Below, piece by piece: positions 10,344 through 22,680 of a stretch of DNA of 64,000 nucleotides. The stretch spans positions 28,482,068 through 28,546,067 of the forward strand of contig NC_063052.1 in the NCBI RefSeq assembly GCF_018812025.1, in the 5' to 3' direction. Source of the DNA: Megalobrama amblycephala (taxonomy: Eukaryota; Chordata; Actinopteri; Cypriniformes; Xenocyprididae). The position numbers were made by a program, and so were the translations under genes. Position 1 is the stretch's first letter. Every line of letters starts with the position of its first letter. The notes under the pieces were generated by a model. It was not told the origin of the DNA. It did not search any database and was given only the letters and a program-made list of their open reading frames with translations.

Positions 10344-12439
10344 ATGTATGCAGTTGTCACCCTGCAAGACTCAGATGAGGTGATGGTGGCACCATCACAT
10401 TGGTTGAGCACAGACAAGAAACAAAGTTACTGGCCCCCATTCAGATCACCAGAGAAGTGCATGGAAGCTGTCCAGAACAGACTTAAACCTGAAACAGGAG
10501 GGAAAACATGGGAGAAATTAAATATTAGCTTTCACAAAGAATATGGTAATGGTCACTGTTTTAAAATAATTGTTTAAATTTAGTTTTTTTTTTTTTTAAT
10601 TAAGTTCTCAAATAATATTATAAAATATTTATCTTATTGCAGTCTCTTTTGATAAGGCAATAGAGGGGCAAAAAGAAATTACAGAACAGAAAGAACGGTA
10701 AGTAACATACTTGCACTTTATTGCCAAATACAAAATTTGTTTAAAGGATTTTTAAAAGGTCAAAATTCATACTGTTTTGTTAAAATATTGTTTATTTTCA
10801 AATAAAGATCTTTTCTATTAGCCACTGGATTCCCTGGAGTACTAAAAAGACAAAGACTTGAAAGCACTCAAGAAATGTCAAAAAACCCACTTCACCCTAC
10901 ACCATCTACATCCAGAATGTCAGCTGATGGTGAGTCAGCTTCTTTTGTTATAATCAGTTTTTTTTTGTAATTACAACACAACTCATCTTACACAACAGAC
11001 AAGGATGAGCTCCTCCATATGCTGAGAGACATCAAGAGCACAGTTCAGGAAAACTCTGGCATGTTAAAGAAACTACTGAAAGAAAATACGGTTTCTGAAT
11101 CCCCCAGCAGTACCAGCTTGCCCAGTAAAGATGTTAAAACAAGCATAAATCTGCCTCTTAGAACCTCTGAAGATGTGGTCAGGACTGAAATGGAGCTCAG
11201 TAATGCAGCAACACGCCAAAAATATGTGAGTCAACACAGCATTTCAAGAAAGGCATAATGTACACTTAGCTTTAATGTACACTCTGAACTGTAACTCCTG
11301 TAAGAGGTATATTTTGCAATAATGAACACACATTATCCTGCTTATTCCATGGCTACTTAATGAATGAATGATTGAATGAATGAATGAATGAATGAATGAA
11401 TGAATGAATGAATGAATGAATGGACATTAAATACAATGTCAGAATATTAATACAGATCTATTATTAATCTGTATTATTATTAATCTCTTTCTATGGATTA
11501 GCATACCAAAGATAACTATTTCATGTTTTCTCTCACCCAGCTGTGGTTCTCTGTTCAACTAGTTGATGCAAGATGGTGCAAATGAGCTATTTACACTTTT
11601 GCGGTCATTGCACAAAATATTTGACTACTCAATGCTGTGTTTGACCAATAAGAATCAAGTATTTAACAACATGTAATAATAATAAACAACACTTAATAAA
11701 ATATTTAAACATGTTTTCTTTACAGGTAGAACATCTGTCAAGGATTAGAGGTTTTGGGGCCAAGGATGTCATTCAGAATATTATGCAACGCGTCCTAACA
11801 GATGATCTGGCTATGGAGTTCAACTGGCAGGGGAGAGGAGAGAAAAAGGCCTTCTCTAGGCTTATTTTAGCAGATGTAATACGAGGTAAACTCACTGCTG
11901 CATGAACACTTCCCGCATACCAGGAAAGTTTGTATTTACTTATGTTTTGTATGTATTTGTAAATTCAACCAATTTGGTGAACTCTGTGATGTCTGCCAAT
12001 TTGATCTTAAGAGTGTACAAGAGCGGTTGCAAGTATGAAGGACTACAATGCCACATATTTCCAATTAATTCTTTGAGTTTCCTCTTTCAGATGCTGCATC
12101 AAAACACAGTGTAATGAGGGCAGACTGTGAAACTGAAATAAAAAATTATTTGTGGTACACAATTGATCGAATTGGTCGGAAGAGACCAAAAGTTTGTGGA
12201 GGTGAGTGATAATGATATTATGAGCAAGTGATATTATGTAATACTTTATATAGGTTGATCTTCTCCATGATGGTTTAGTCAATGCTCTTTGTTAAGAAAC
12301 CCACCTTCAGTTGTTTCATGATCATTGTATAATTTGTATACCTCCTTCCCCTGCAGATATGACTTCAGAAGTGACTTCTCCCACACTGCTGGACAATGCC
12401 TTCCAGTCAGAGATTGGAATGTATTTTATCGATGACTGA
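10344..12439 (+). CDS. DUF4806-domain protein, seven coding exons (locus A)
   Basis: Coding exons: 10344-10545 (exon from 10337), 10643-10697, 10850-10929, 10999-11225, 11726-11885, 12091-12201 and 12357-12439, giving 918 nt or 305 residues. Residues 1-67 (MYAVVTLQDSDEV, then YWPPFRS) match the N-terminal domain exon of locus B. Residues about 113-140 look like a coiled coil (DELLHMLRDIKSTVQENSG). From about 165 to 285 there is a DUF4806-type domain: LPLRTSEDV, LSRIRGFGAKDVIQNIM, FNWQGRGEKKAFSRL, then IKNYLWYTIDRIGRKRP. The domain has no established biochemical role. The exon 3 start is uncertain: the better-looking acceptor (to 10821) puts a TGA in frame, while the weaker CTAAAAAG (to 10849) keeps all phases. 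Donors and other acceptors are good. Any endonuclease exon upstream is decayed, so translation probably starts at 10344. Confidence 0.75.
11358..11421 (+). repeat. (TGAA)n microsatellite
   Basis: Tandem TGAA units lie in the intron before the main DUF4806 exon. Confidence 0.95.
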
Positions 12440-12811
12440 GTTTTGGAACATTTACTCATAGGTTAATTACAGATTAAACTTTCATTTTGTATAGAACTAT
12501 AGGCTGTGTGTACTGGACTTAGCATGACATTGTGTGCTCCAAATATTGGTTCTTGTGATAAAATGTTATTTTTTTTTTTCATAACTCAAATGTATGCAAA
12601 ATTTGTTGTAAATATTTTTTAATCTACATAGGCTATTTCTGTCTTTTTTTAGTGTTTCATCAATAAGATTTAATAATTATATTAAACCATAATTACACAT
12701 GACAAGTTTTACAATACTGAAATTAGATGTCAAACATCGGATTATTGGGTGACTATTGGGGAATCTTCAACTGATGACTGTGACAAATTCACTGACTGTA
12801 CAAAGAATTAA

Positions 12812-13784
12812 AGGTGCCCTAGATTCAAAAATTGAATTTACCTTGGCATAGTTGAATAACAAGAGTTCAGTACATGGAAATGACATACAGTGAGTCTCAA
12901 ACTCCATTGTTTCCTCCTTCTTATATAAATCTCATTTGTTTAAATGAGCTCCGAGGAACAGGTGAATCTCAACATAACACCGACTGTTACGTAACAGTCG
13001 GGGTGTAGGCCCCCAATATTTGCATATGCCAGCCCATGTTCAAGGCATTAGACAAGGGCAGGCAGTATTAGCGTCTGGATCTGTGCACAGCTGAATCATC
13101 AGACTAGGTAAGCAAGCAAGAACAATAGCGAAAAATGGAAGATGGAGAAATAATAACTGACATGATCATTGATATCATGATATTTTTAGTGATGTTTGTA
13201 AATTGTCTTTCTAAATGTTTCGTTAGCATGTTGCTAATGTACTGTTAAATGTGGTTAAAGTTACCATCGTTTCTTACTGTATTCACGGAGACAAGACTGT
13301 CATTATTTTCATTTTTTAAACACTTGCAGTCTGTATAATTCATAAACACATAAACTTCATTCTTTATAAATCTCTCCAATAGTGTGTAATGTTAGCTGTT
13401 AGCCACGGAGCACTATCAAACTAATTCAGAATCAAATGTAAACATCCAAATAAATACTATACTTACGCGATTAGACATGTTGCATGACGAACACTTTGTA
13501 AAGATCCATTTTGAGGGTTATATTAGCTGTGTGAACTTTGTTTATGGTGTTTAAGGCAAGCGCAAGCTCTTGGGGCATGGAGCATGAGATTTAAAGGGGC
13601 CGCGTACCCTGAATCGGCGCATTTATAATGATAGGCAGTTAAAAAATTTAATAAAAAAAAAACAACTATGGGGTATTTTGAGCTGAAACTTCACAGACAC
13701 ATTCAGGGGACAATCGTATTCTGTATACTTATATTACATCGTATACTTATATTACATCTTTTGAAAACATGTTCTTCGGCACCT
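12812..13784. mobile_element. Non-autonomous DNA transposon with TTAA target duplication
   Basis: The element starts AGGTGCCCTAG and ends TTCGGCACCT, flanked by TTAA on both sides (12808-12811 and 13785-13788). TTAA targets are used by piggyBac and Kolobok. The terminal inverted repeats are short. A 22-bp perfect palindrome (CCGACTGTTACGTAACAGTCGG, near 12980) lies inside. No transposase frame was found. Confidence 0.75.
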
Positions 13785-13788
13785 TTAA

Positions 13789-14835
13789 CTTTTCTTAGAA
13801 TCAGCAGGTTAGAGTAGATTTAAGTAGCATGTTTTGCATGTTCAAGTAGCAACTTGTTCATCTCAGTGGTTATGGATGTTATACTGAGAATCTCAAACCT
13901 TTAGCTCTCAAAACAAAAATATCAACAATATGTTTTACATACTCCAATATTTATTTTTGAAGAACTGTCGCTGGGATGACGCAGTGACTGCTGCTTATAT
14001 ACGCTCATAATGATGATTGACAGGACTCCTTCCGAACCATACATTTCACAAGTTCGCCTGCCCATTCAGTCTGAATGGTTAATGGTGAAACAAACTTGGC
14101 TTGCTGTCCTCATTGGCTCAAACCCGAGGCTCGGCTTGAGCTCCGAGTTAACCCCCCAAAAAGATACTTACAAGGACAGCAAGCTGGGCAGTCAACTAAG
14201 AGTTGTTCAACAATATAAGTACAGAAGACAAAGGATTTAATCTAACTGGAGAGCCTGAAGGGAAACCCATGCTAGGTAGTCTTGCACCACTTGAATGGAG
14301 ATATGCTAATGGAGCTTTTAAGGTGGAGGTGGAAATCCTCTAATTGCAGAGTAAAGGAGGAGAGCAGGTGTTATTTATTAATGCGGTACAAATAAGCAGC
14401 AACTACATTGTTGAATGGGTAATCGATGAGCTTGTGTGTGACGGGTTTGAACTCAAGTCTGATTGGAAAGTGTTTTAGAACAATGTTTCAAAAGAGTTGG
14501 GAGTACATTCGATAATGTGTTCAGTCTTTTTACTCCTCAACATGCATGCAGTGTAAATAAAGCAGTTACATCAATGAAATGATAGTAGTCCGCGGCCACA
14601 CCCCCTGCTAATAGTACAGCCCACGATGCAAATTACAAGACAAAAAATGGAAAAATAGAAAATCGGTTAGATTTCATTTATTCAAGTAATTGTTTCTAAA
14701 GTCATAATTTAGCAAAAGTATCTATTAAAGAAGTACACGAAAATCAAGAAAAATTAAAGTCTGGTTTCAATTTTTCATTTTTGCATTTGCATTGAATAGT
14801 CTGAAAATTGAATTGTGAAGCATTACACGGACCAT
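13789..14835. other. Intergenic stretch, no gene seen
   Basis: A short open frame at 14010-14240 shows no recognisable domain and no splice context. The rest is AT-rich sequence without clear signals. Confidence 0.5.
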
Positions 14836-15000
14836 CAGGGCTGCCCTTTGACCTCAGTTCTCATAACCCTGGCTCTAAAATGTTTTGCCTCTGTATTAGC
14901 TGGCCATTTAAAAAAATTATATTCAGTTTTTCAGAGAAAGCGTGATCATTTGCATCCAACCTGAGGATGTTGAGGATGTAATGACAGCTGTGAAGAGCAG
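14836..15000 (+). pseudogene. L1-like reverse-transcriptase remnant, kin of the locus B exon
   Basis: The plus strand reads QGCPLTSVLITLALKCF, then after a 1-nt frameshift RESVIICIQPEDVEDVMTAV. The locus B exon has QGCPLTPILITSTLKCY and KLSVIVCIPSEDLDKVNAMV at the same spacing. Both lack the catalytic [FY]xDD of a working reverse transcriptase. It is probably a third, decayed copy of the endonuclease/RT exon, about 2.4 kb after the end of locus A. Confidence 0.65.
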
Positions 15001-15407
15001 AGATAATTCAATTCAGTTCACAATTTATTTATGGTTTCAAAGCAGATTTACAGAAAATGAATGTAAACATTATTCATATTAGGGTAATATCTTAAGATTC
15101 CGCAGCTTTCATCTAACTGAAAATAAATAAGATATTGAAAAGATTATCATATTACTGCATAAACTTGACTTCCTCAATATTAAAACAAAAAACCTAAATG
15201 TATACAGCTTTGGTTTTATTGGGCTATTTCTGTTAAAAAAAAATAAGACAATATTACAGATTATTTCTCTTCTACCCATGCTTCTGGCTTTTTTTGTTGG
15301 CAAAATCACTGTGATTTTATACATTATACTGACACCTACTGGTGATTATATTAGCACAAAATTCTAAACAATTAAAGCAGGTTGCAATACCACCAGTACC
15401 TGACCAG

Positions 15408-16878
15408 CAGTGTTGGGCACGTTACTTTTAAAAAGTAATTAGTTATAGTTACTAGTTACTTCTCACAAATAGTAACGGAGTTAGTAACGGAGTTACATCA
15501 TTATAAAAGTAACTAATTACCAGGGAAAGTAACTATTGCGTTACTTTAAAAAAAAAAAAAAGCCAAATAACTTGAATGCCCCCAATATTAAATATAATGT
15601 CTGAGAATAAATTATTCTTGATCCGACTTGTGACTCATGATCCGCTCTTGCTTATGAAATTTCTCTGTACTGTACAATACGTGATGGAAGCCATTGAAGA
15701 AAATGTAGTTTCATATTTATGTTTAAATAGTCCTATGTTATGTTTTAAATTAATTTACTTGATTATGAAAAGTGAAGAGCATGAGTAAGATGCATCATAA
15801 GATGCGCAATATATCGGGAGTCATGGAGTGGGTCAGACTTGATTTTGACCACTTCATTAAGTTTTGTTTTGTAGAAAGCCTTTCTTTAAAGTGGATTTTG
15901 TTTAGTAAAAAATGTATCTTAATTTCAATCAATGTTTCCTCAACCACTTGCCTGGATTTAATAAATAAGAAGCAAATATAGCTGACAATATAATCATGGC
16001 AGGCGCGGGCGCGATCACTGGCGCGTGAACTGGAGCGCGTCTTACAGCCTGCTACATGAACCGAAACTCAGCGGCTGCTTGCCTCACATACATGAGAAAT
16101 ATATCTATAGAAAGCTTGAAATATCTAAAAACGAAAAGAAATAGGCTACTTTGATTACGTAGCCTCTCCAAATGAATATCTATCCGAATGCATTCTCTCT
16201 TTAGGCGCGTCCAGTATGCGGATATGATGAGAGTCAGTAATGTCAACTTCATCTTCGCAGCCGACAGTGATTCAGAAAACATTACTTTATTAATAAACAA
16301 TTAAAATGTCTCTTTGCTGTTTTGGTCAAATTCATAATTATTACTTTTTCCGGTTCTTTATGGCAAGCATTATGCGTGCGCTTGAGTGCATAGCCCATAT
16401 TACATAAACGCTGTATTAGGCCTATATGATTTATTCTCTCCAGTATTTAAGAAATTAAATTAATATAAATGTGATTAGTCAACTAATGGCTTAAATGAAT
16501 AACTACTAGTTGACTAGAAAAACTTATTTCACATATTTTCGATCAAGCATGTCACAAAGGGTATTCTGGTTTGAGCTCGCGCTCAGCTCGCATGCTCACA
16601 GACACACACTGAGCATTGTTCATTATTATCAGTTTAAAATTATATTTGTGTATGACTAACTGCAGCGCACACCAGAGAAATAACTTTGAAGGTGCTATGG
16701 CTGAGATCGAGCCTACTCGGATGAAAACCGCTCAGTTATAGTAACGCGGCATTTTTTTGCCAGTAACGGTAACGGCGTTGTAACGGGAGGAAAAGTAATT
16801 CGTTTGATTACTTGTTACTGAAAAAAGTAACAGCGTTAGTAACGGCATTTATTTATAACGCCGTTATTCCCATCACTG
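15408..16878. mobile_element. Non-autonomous hAT transposon
   Basis: The 1471-bp element starts CAGTGTTGGGCACGTTAC and ends TAACGCCGTTATTCCCATCACTG. An exact 8-bp target duplication CTGACCAG lies at 15400-15407 and 16879-16886. Subterminal regions are full of GTAAC/GTTAC motifs, as is common in hAT ends where transposase binds. No transposase frame was found. Confidence 0.88.
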
Positions 16879-16886
16879 CTGACCAG

Positions 16887-17269
16887 TATTATATAATACT
16901 AGTACTGGTATATTAGCACAAAACGTGTGTGCATTTCACACCTTTTTGTGCAATACACAAAAAAGGCAATGATATAGCTACTTAACACATCCTCATAAAA
17001 TCCAGAGGTTCAAAAACACTTTTATAAATAAAAATTTGTTAACAAAAAAAAAAAAAAAAAAAAAAAAAGAAAGAAGCCCCTTCCCCTGAAACACAAGAAG
17101 CTGTTAAGGTGTCTATCTCAAGCCTAGCCTATTATTATAATTAATAAATATTATATTTTTTATGAGGCATGCGAATACTGCGATTACAATAAAGAGTTGT
17201 CACTTTAGCCTGTACATCTCTTCCCGCCCTCTCACACCATTTTAGAGGTGGCTGTACTGGACATGAACT
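16887..17269. other. Intergenic stretch, no gene seen
   Basis: AT-rich sequence with a poly-A run at about 17043-17068. The run could mark the tail of an old retroposon, but no body is recognisable. Confidence 0.5.
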
Positions 17270-17820
17270 TGTCACGGAAAACCAAGCGGATGCAAATGAA
17301 AGTAAATAGTTCTCTTTATTGAGCTTCACACACAGAATGTTCAAAGACACGTAGCAGCAGCAGGGAGTGGTGACGCAGGGACTTCGACGAGCCGCCAGGT
17401 GCAGATCGGTGAGGGAATCCCAAGTGCAAGCCGGTGATCAGGTGAAGAATCCAACAAAGAAACAGGTACAGGAACAGAAGGACACAAAGATCACAAATCC
17501 AGCCGAGGAGCACACGAGGAGCACACGAGGAGCACACGAGGAGCACACGAGGAGCACACGAGGAGCACACGAGGAGCACACGAGGAGCACACGAGGAGCA
17601 CACGAGGAGCACACGAGGAGCACACGAGGAGCACACGAGGAGCACACGAGGAGCACACGAGGAGCACACGAGGAGCAGCACAGGGAAACTCCAAATAACG
17701 ATCTGACAAACATGAGACGAAAGACAGGGCATTAAATAGGCTGGTTGATGGGATACAGCTGCCGCTGATCAGACAATCAGCGGTGACGCCCACATGAAAC
17801 AATTAACGTGACGAAACACA
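17270..17820 (-). mobile_element. Solo LTR of a gypsy-like element
   Basis: Read on the minus strand, the segment starts TGTGTTTCGTCACG and has a TATTTAA box-like motif about 85 bp in. It has AATAAAG near its end (plus-strand CTCTTTATT at about 17312) and finishes TTTCCGTGACA. This is the layout of an LTR: promoter, transcribed region, polyadenylation signal, TG..CA ends. No internal region or second LTR is adjacent, so it is a solo LTR. Target duplication is not clear because the 5' end borders a CA microsatellite. Confidence 0.65.
17505..17677 (+). repeat. 11-bp minisatellite (GAGGAGCACAC), about 16 copies
   Basis: Virtually identical 11-bp units fill this stretch inside the solo LTR. Because 11 is not a multiple of 3, all six frames are open and yield repetitive pseudo-ORFs; none is a real gene. 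Confidence 0.97.
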
Positions 17821-17841
17821 CACACACACACACACACACAC
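17815..17841 (+). repeat. (CA)n microsatellite
   Basis: Tandem CA repeat at the edge of the solo LTR. Confidence 0.95.
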
Positions 17842-18334
17842 AGGGCCGCCGTGTGCCTATAGGCGAACTAGGCAGCCGCCTAGGGCGGCAGCACAGTGAG
17901 GGCGGCAAAAAGGAGAGGGATTTAGTTTAAGTTAATTAATCAATTTGTTTTTGGGACATTCGTTTGGAATTATTTCACTTATATCAAAAAGTTATCACCC
18001 GATTAGTTATTCTAAATCTAAATTATCTTTCCCTCATTCTACTGACTACCAAACCCCGCCCCAACCTAGAGCAGCATACCACTGAACATAAAAACTGGAT
18101 TTTACCCCATTTTACCCCACCTTGGGGGGCGTTTTACCCCACCGCTGGGGCAAAATGCCCCCTTTGTACAAAAATATTTTCAGTCAAAATACTAATTAAT
18201 TATGAAGGCTGAGCAATTATAATATTTGGTAAATAACTCCTGCCACTACATTCTTTTATATTAGTGCAAGTTTATTAATAAATCAATAAATAAAACCTTC
18301 ATTCTTTCACATGCACCTCAAAGATCGAGTTTAA
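17842..18334. other. Transposon-end debris
   Basis: GGCCGCCGTGTGCCTATAGG then GGCAGCCGCCTAGGGCGGC resembles the terminal sequence of a common fish hAT-type repeat. The remainder is AT-rich without a gene. Confidence 0.4.
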
Positions 18335-18336
18335 TA

Positions 18337-19085
18337 GAGTGCCCCAGGGATGACGCATTTTTGTAGGCAAAACCCGGAAGCGAGTTAGCATTTTAGGACT
18401 TCCGGTTCCAACGCTGTAAAGTCTATGGGTTTTTTGAATGGGTTTTTGCTAAATCGCCTGAAATAAGGTCTGTGGTTAACAAAGCCTCTAAATACTTTCA
18501 CGTTTTGATCTATGACATAAAACATACCAGTTATAACCCACTTGTGATTTTTTAAACTTTTTAAAAGTTTTTAAAAGTAAACTTTTTACTTCTTAAAATC
18601 GGCGGTTGCTAACAAGTTGCTAAAAGGGACTACTTCCTTTGGCGGGGACTTTAGACGTCATCATTAAAAACGGGACATTTGGACAGCATTTCTCATGAAA
18701 AAGTGGAAAAGTATTCATAACAGCACAGATCATAATCAGCGAGCATGTTTTTAAATAAAGTTGTTTTTTAAATACAGTTTGAAGAAGCTTGGTGGTGACG
18801 ACGTTGATCCGCGACCATGGTGTGCTGTAGTCCGTTTATAGCCTACTGTTAGCCATTTATATCTGACGACTTTATTTAGGCTTCAAAATCTATAAATGTT
18901 AACTTGTAAAGATTATCTTGATAGACAAAACATGTAAGTGTCATAACCCTTTGTTAAACACAGAGCTTATTTTCTGCGATTTTCCAAAAGTCTATGGGAA
19001 AAATGCATAGGCTTTCAACCGAGGGAACCCGTGCGCTGCTAACTTTCGGGTTGGCCTACAAAAACGAGTCATCCCTGGGGCACTC
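18337..19085. mobile_element. MITE with 33-bp inverted repeats and TA target
   Basis: Ends are GAGTGCCCCAGGGATGAC.C.TTTTTGTAGGC and its near-exact inverse. TA flanks both sides (18335-18336 and 19086-19087). The 749-bp body has no transposase. Confidence 0.8.
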
Positions 19086-19870
19086 TATAGAGGGTATGCA
19101 TAGACGTCACTTTCCCGCCAGAACGCGCTCCCTCAGCTGGACTGAGTGGCAAAAGAGCCTGCTGCATGACTGGATTTAATAGGGGAAACTGCGAAAACGC
19201 GAGTAAAACAAACGATTACACTAAAGGTTGGACTCAAAAGTTTTTCTTACAACTTGTCAAATAAACCTAATCGATGAATATTGACATGCAGCCAGGAATC
19301 GTGTTTCCTGACATTTATATGTGCCTGATTTCGACGCGGGGGAAACACATAAAGCAAATTTGCCTGTGAATATTTTATATAACTACAATATAGGTAGGTT
19401 TAAATCCGAGTATTTCACTTATATCAGTGTTATATATATCGTCATATCGTCCAGCCCTTGTATAGTTTTTGTCAGTGTTTATTTAAAAACACACAATTAT
19501 GCAGAATATAAGATGGTAAATATTTAATTGATGAGTTGTCAACACAATACAATATATAGGGTATGATTTTACCTCAAAATCCAACAATTTGACAAAATGA
19601 TAACTGCAAATCCATGTTTCTCTGCCTGGAGTCCAGCCGTTTCTGTGAATTTCAGTGATCCATTTGTTTCTTTTTTCTGTAGCTTTCGGCAGTCTTTAAA
19701 TATACCTCAGGTTTTGTGTCAAAGCTATTTGTACAGTCAATCGCAAAGCTCTTTCCTGTTTTGGAAGTGTTTTATGTGTTTTTCGCGACATTCACGCTGA
19801 AAACCAATGCTGCCTGACTGTCTTTGTGCCACTCAGTGGGCGTGACCGCAGTCGTAACGGCAGTTGAGCT
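19086..19870 (+). repeat. Interspersed repeat, copy 1 of 3 in the window
   Basis: It begins AGAGGGTATGCATAGACGTCAC. Related copies lie inverted at 57929-58060 plus 59961-60400, and in direct orientation at 22630-22680 plus 23719-23810. The inverted copy opens with AGAGGGTATGCACTTGAC, suggesting that AGAGGGTATGCA is a terminal repeat of a DNA transposon. Coding content was not recognised. Confidence 0.6.
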
Positions 19871-19873
19871 TGC

Positions 19874-21996
19874 GCCGGTGTTACAATATATTCGGTTCCT
19901 GAAATATTCTGTTCCACTGGGTGGCGCTTACACGAATATTCATGAGATCCTGCTATTGTGGGCGTGTCCTTGAGACAACGCGCAAGTGAATGGAACTGAA
20001 AATATTAGCACACGCTCCTCAAATTGCAACGGTTTAATAGATTATTTCGAAAAGGTAATAAAATATACAATGTTAGTCAACAGTTCACATGTTCAAAACA
20101 ATGCATAGTTTGTGTAATATGATAAATCGTCTAAGCTATTTTGCCTGATTGAGTACTGGACAGGCATTCAGATAAACGGTTAACCTAAGGATACAGAGCA
20201 AACATGAGCCAATAACCTTGTTTTGCACTGATGTGTTTTATGTTTAGCTTTTTTATTATTATTGAGGCTTTATTTATTTATTTATTTTTGAATAGTTTGA
20301 TTAGTCTGCTTTCTTCGTTGTCATTCTGTGACTACAGTACTGCATAGTGTTGACAACTTGAAATAAACCTCAAATGTATCTGTGTCCTAATAAAAATAAG
20401 GTATAGACTGGTGTGAATATTCGATGTCAACCTTAATTTCTTGATTATTATTCAATCAATATTGGTGCACATTGAGTTTTTCACTTTCAACTGTTTTCCA
20501 GCAAACGTGTAGCTAATGTTTGTACAAACAAAAAGATTCAACAACTGAGACATAAACTGAACACATTTCATAGACGTTCGATGAACATCTGAAAGTCTGA
20601 TGTGGCACCAGCTATTTTACAGAGCATCTCATCCTCAGCACCAGATTTGCTAGAACTTGCTGTAAGATGTTCCACTCTTCCATCAAGGCAATTCACATTC
20701 TCAAACATGTCTGGTGGGACTTATGGTTTGGCACTGGAAGGACAATCAGCTGTCCTTCTGTCTCCCTGTAGCACTGTCTCAGGTATCTTACAGACATTGC
20801 AGTTTATTGCTCCTCTGTTCACATCAGCAGTCTTCATACCTCCTGCAGCAGGACTAAGGCACGTTCACAGGTGATCAGAGACCCTGGGCATCTTTATTCT
20901 GGTGTTTTTCAGAGTCAGTAGAAAGGCCTCTTTAGTGTCCTAAGTTATTGTAACTGACCTTGATTGACCTATAGGTGCATGTGCAGTTGAAAAACATGAC
21001 AAACATTGTTAAAACCCTTTCTAAAGATCTGTAAAGCTTATTTGGATTGTACAAAATTATCTTTAAAATATTATCCTGAAAATTGACTTTTTATTTTATT
21101 TTTTCATTTTTTCTTAGTTTTTTATTTAAATTTTTAAAACAACAAATCCATTTGTAGCTTTTTTAAATATTAATTACATTAAATATCATAACAAGTACAG
21201 AAGTAATTACTCTATGAATGTAACTCAAATTAAAATTCAAAACAATGTGTGAAATGAAGCAATGCAAAATGTGAGCTTCTGAGGTAAATATTTAAACAGG
21301 GCCTTGACACTTGGGAACAGCCTTCATGCATGTCCAGATCACACACTGCCAAGACTTCAGCTCTCACATCCAATCTGAAACAGACAGCGACTTTCAAGAT
21401 GATGAGTATAATGTGGAATCATAAAAGTAAAACAAGACCATATTATGACATTGTTGATAATAACAAGTAGGCTATAACGTCATCTTGTAAAGTAGCTGTC
21501 TATTTTTTTCTGTGCATTTGTGCTGCATTACCTCAAATAAATAAATTATATTATTATCAGAATTATTTTATTTGACTGCTTTAAAAATTGTTTTAAATTA
21601 GGCTACATAAGGTTGTTTGAGTATGTGTTATGTTTGACACATTTAAGGGTTTTGTGCTGCAATATCCTGCCTTGTCAAACTTTAAATAAAACGAAACTAA
21701 ACTATAATTTCCTATCATAATTATAATATTTTAAACAAAAATAACATTCTTTAAGTAGCTGCTGTCATCAAAACAAAGCTCCAAAGGTTTACATTTCAAA
21801 AGAATATTTTATTAACATTTCGAAATAATCTATTAAACAGCTGCAATTTGAGGAGCGTGTACTAATATTTTCAGTTCCATTCACTTGCGCGTTGTCTCAA
21901 GGACACGCCCACAATAGCATGATATCATGAATATTCGCGTAAGCGCCACCCAGTGGAACAGAATATTTCAGGAACCGAATATATTGTAACACCGGC
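19874..21996. mobile_element. 2.1-kb transposon with about 185-bp inverted repeats
   Basis: The left arm (19874 to about 20058) and right arm (about 21806 to 21996) are inverted copies with only scattered differences; both carry GTTACAATATATTCGGTTCC and TGGGTGGCGCTTAC. The 1.7-kb interior has a 90-codon frame at 20602-20874 without a recognised domain and no transposase. No target duplication could be assigned. The superfamily is unknown. Confidence 0.75.
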
Positions 21997-22008
21997 CCTG
22001 CACACATA

Positions 22009-22530
22009 GGCTGCGTCCGAAAACCTAGGTAGCTGTCTTGCTGCCTCGCTATCTTATAAGAGAATGACTTATACGGCAGCATTTGTGCATGAAGGTACCT
22101 CACGAAATTGATTTCGGACAGACTTCTGAGGCAGCGTAACAGTTTAATGATCTACAGCAATATAGCGCGAGCTTTGGTGAGAACTAAACAAATATTTAAT
22201 TACTACAGTAGTAATTTCTCGATAGAAATGATATCAAAATTGAAATATGTTGATCAAAATCGTACATTTATACACAAACTGAGCAGCAAACGCAACTTTC
22301 GGACGCCATCTTTATTTTTCTAGCTCAACTGTCACAGAATGGAAAGCACAGGATTGTGGGATATCAAAGGCAGCTAAGGATGCATCTATGCTTCCTTCAA
22401 AAATCGATCTGAGGAAGGTATCTCATGAGAGAGGAAGTGAAGCTAACATTGGATTCGGACGTGCCTTGATGCCTTACTACCTTGAAATGTGTCCTCGGAA
22501 GGCAGCATTTTCCAGTTTTCGGACACAGCC
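22009..22530. mobile_element. MITE with GGCTGYGTCCGAAAAC ends
   Basis: The left end GGCTGCGTCCGAAAACC and right end TTTTCGGACACAGCC are inverted repeats. Subterminal AAGGCAGC/GCTGCCT motifs repeat. This is typical of short fish hAT-type elements; the superfamily was not proven because the target duplication is imperfect. Confidence 0.65.
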
Positions 22531-22680
22531 ACAGACACCAGAATGAGACAGCGGATCACCAACCGTGACAGAACTATATGACATAAGTAGGATAATTATA
22601 ATAAGGTAAATGTAACTAATAAGGCAAATGTTCATAATAATATAAGATGGTAAATATTTAATTGATAATACAATATATAG

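Noticed and set aside
17316..17802. Overlapping long open frames on both strands (up to 138 codons) with RSTRGAHEEHT-type repeats
   Set aside because: They are by-products of the 11-bp minisatellite, which keeps all frames open; no unique protein sequence.
20602..20874. 90-codon frame inside the long-TIR element
   Set aside because: No transposase motif or similarity recognised; not long enough to stand out in this composition.
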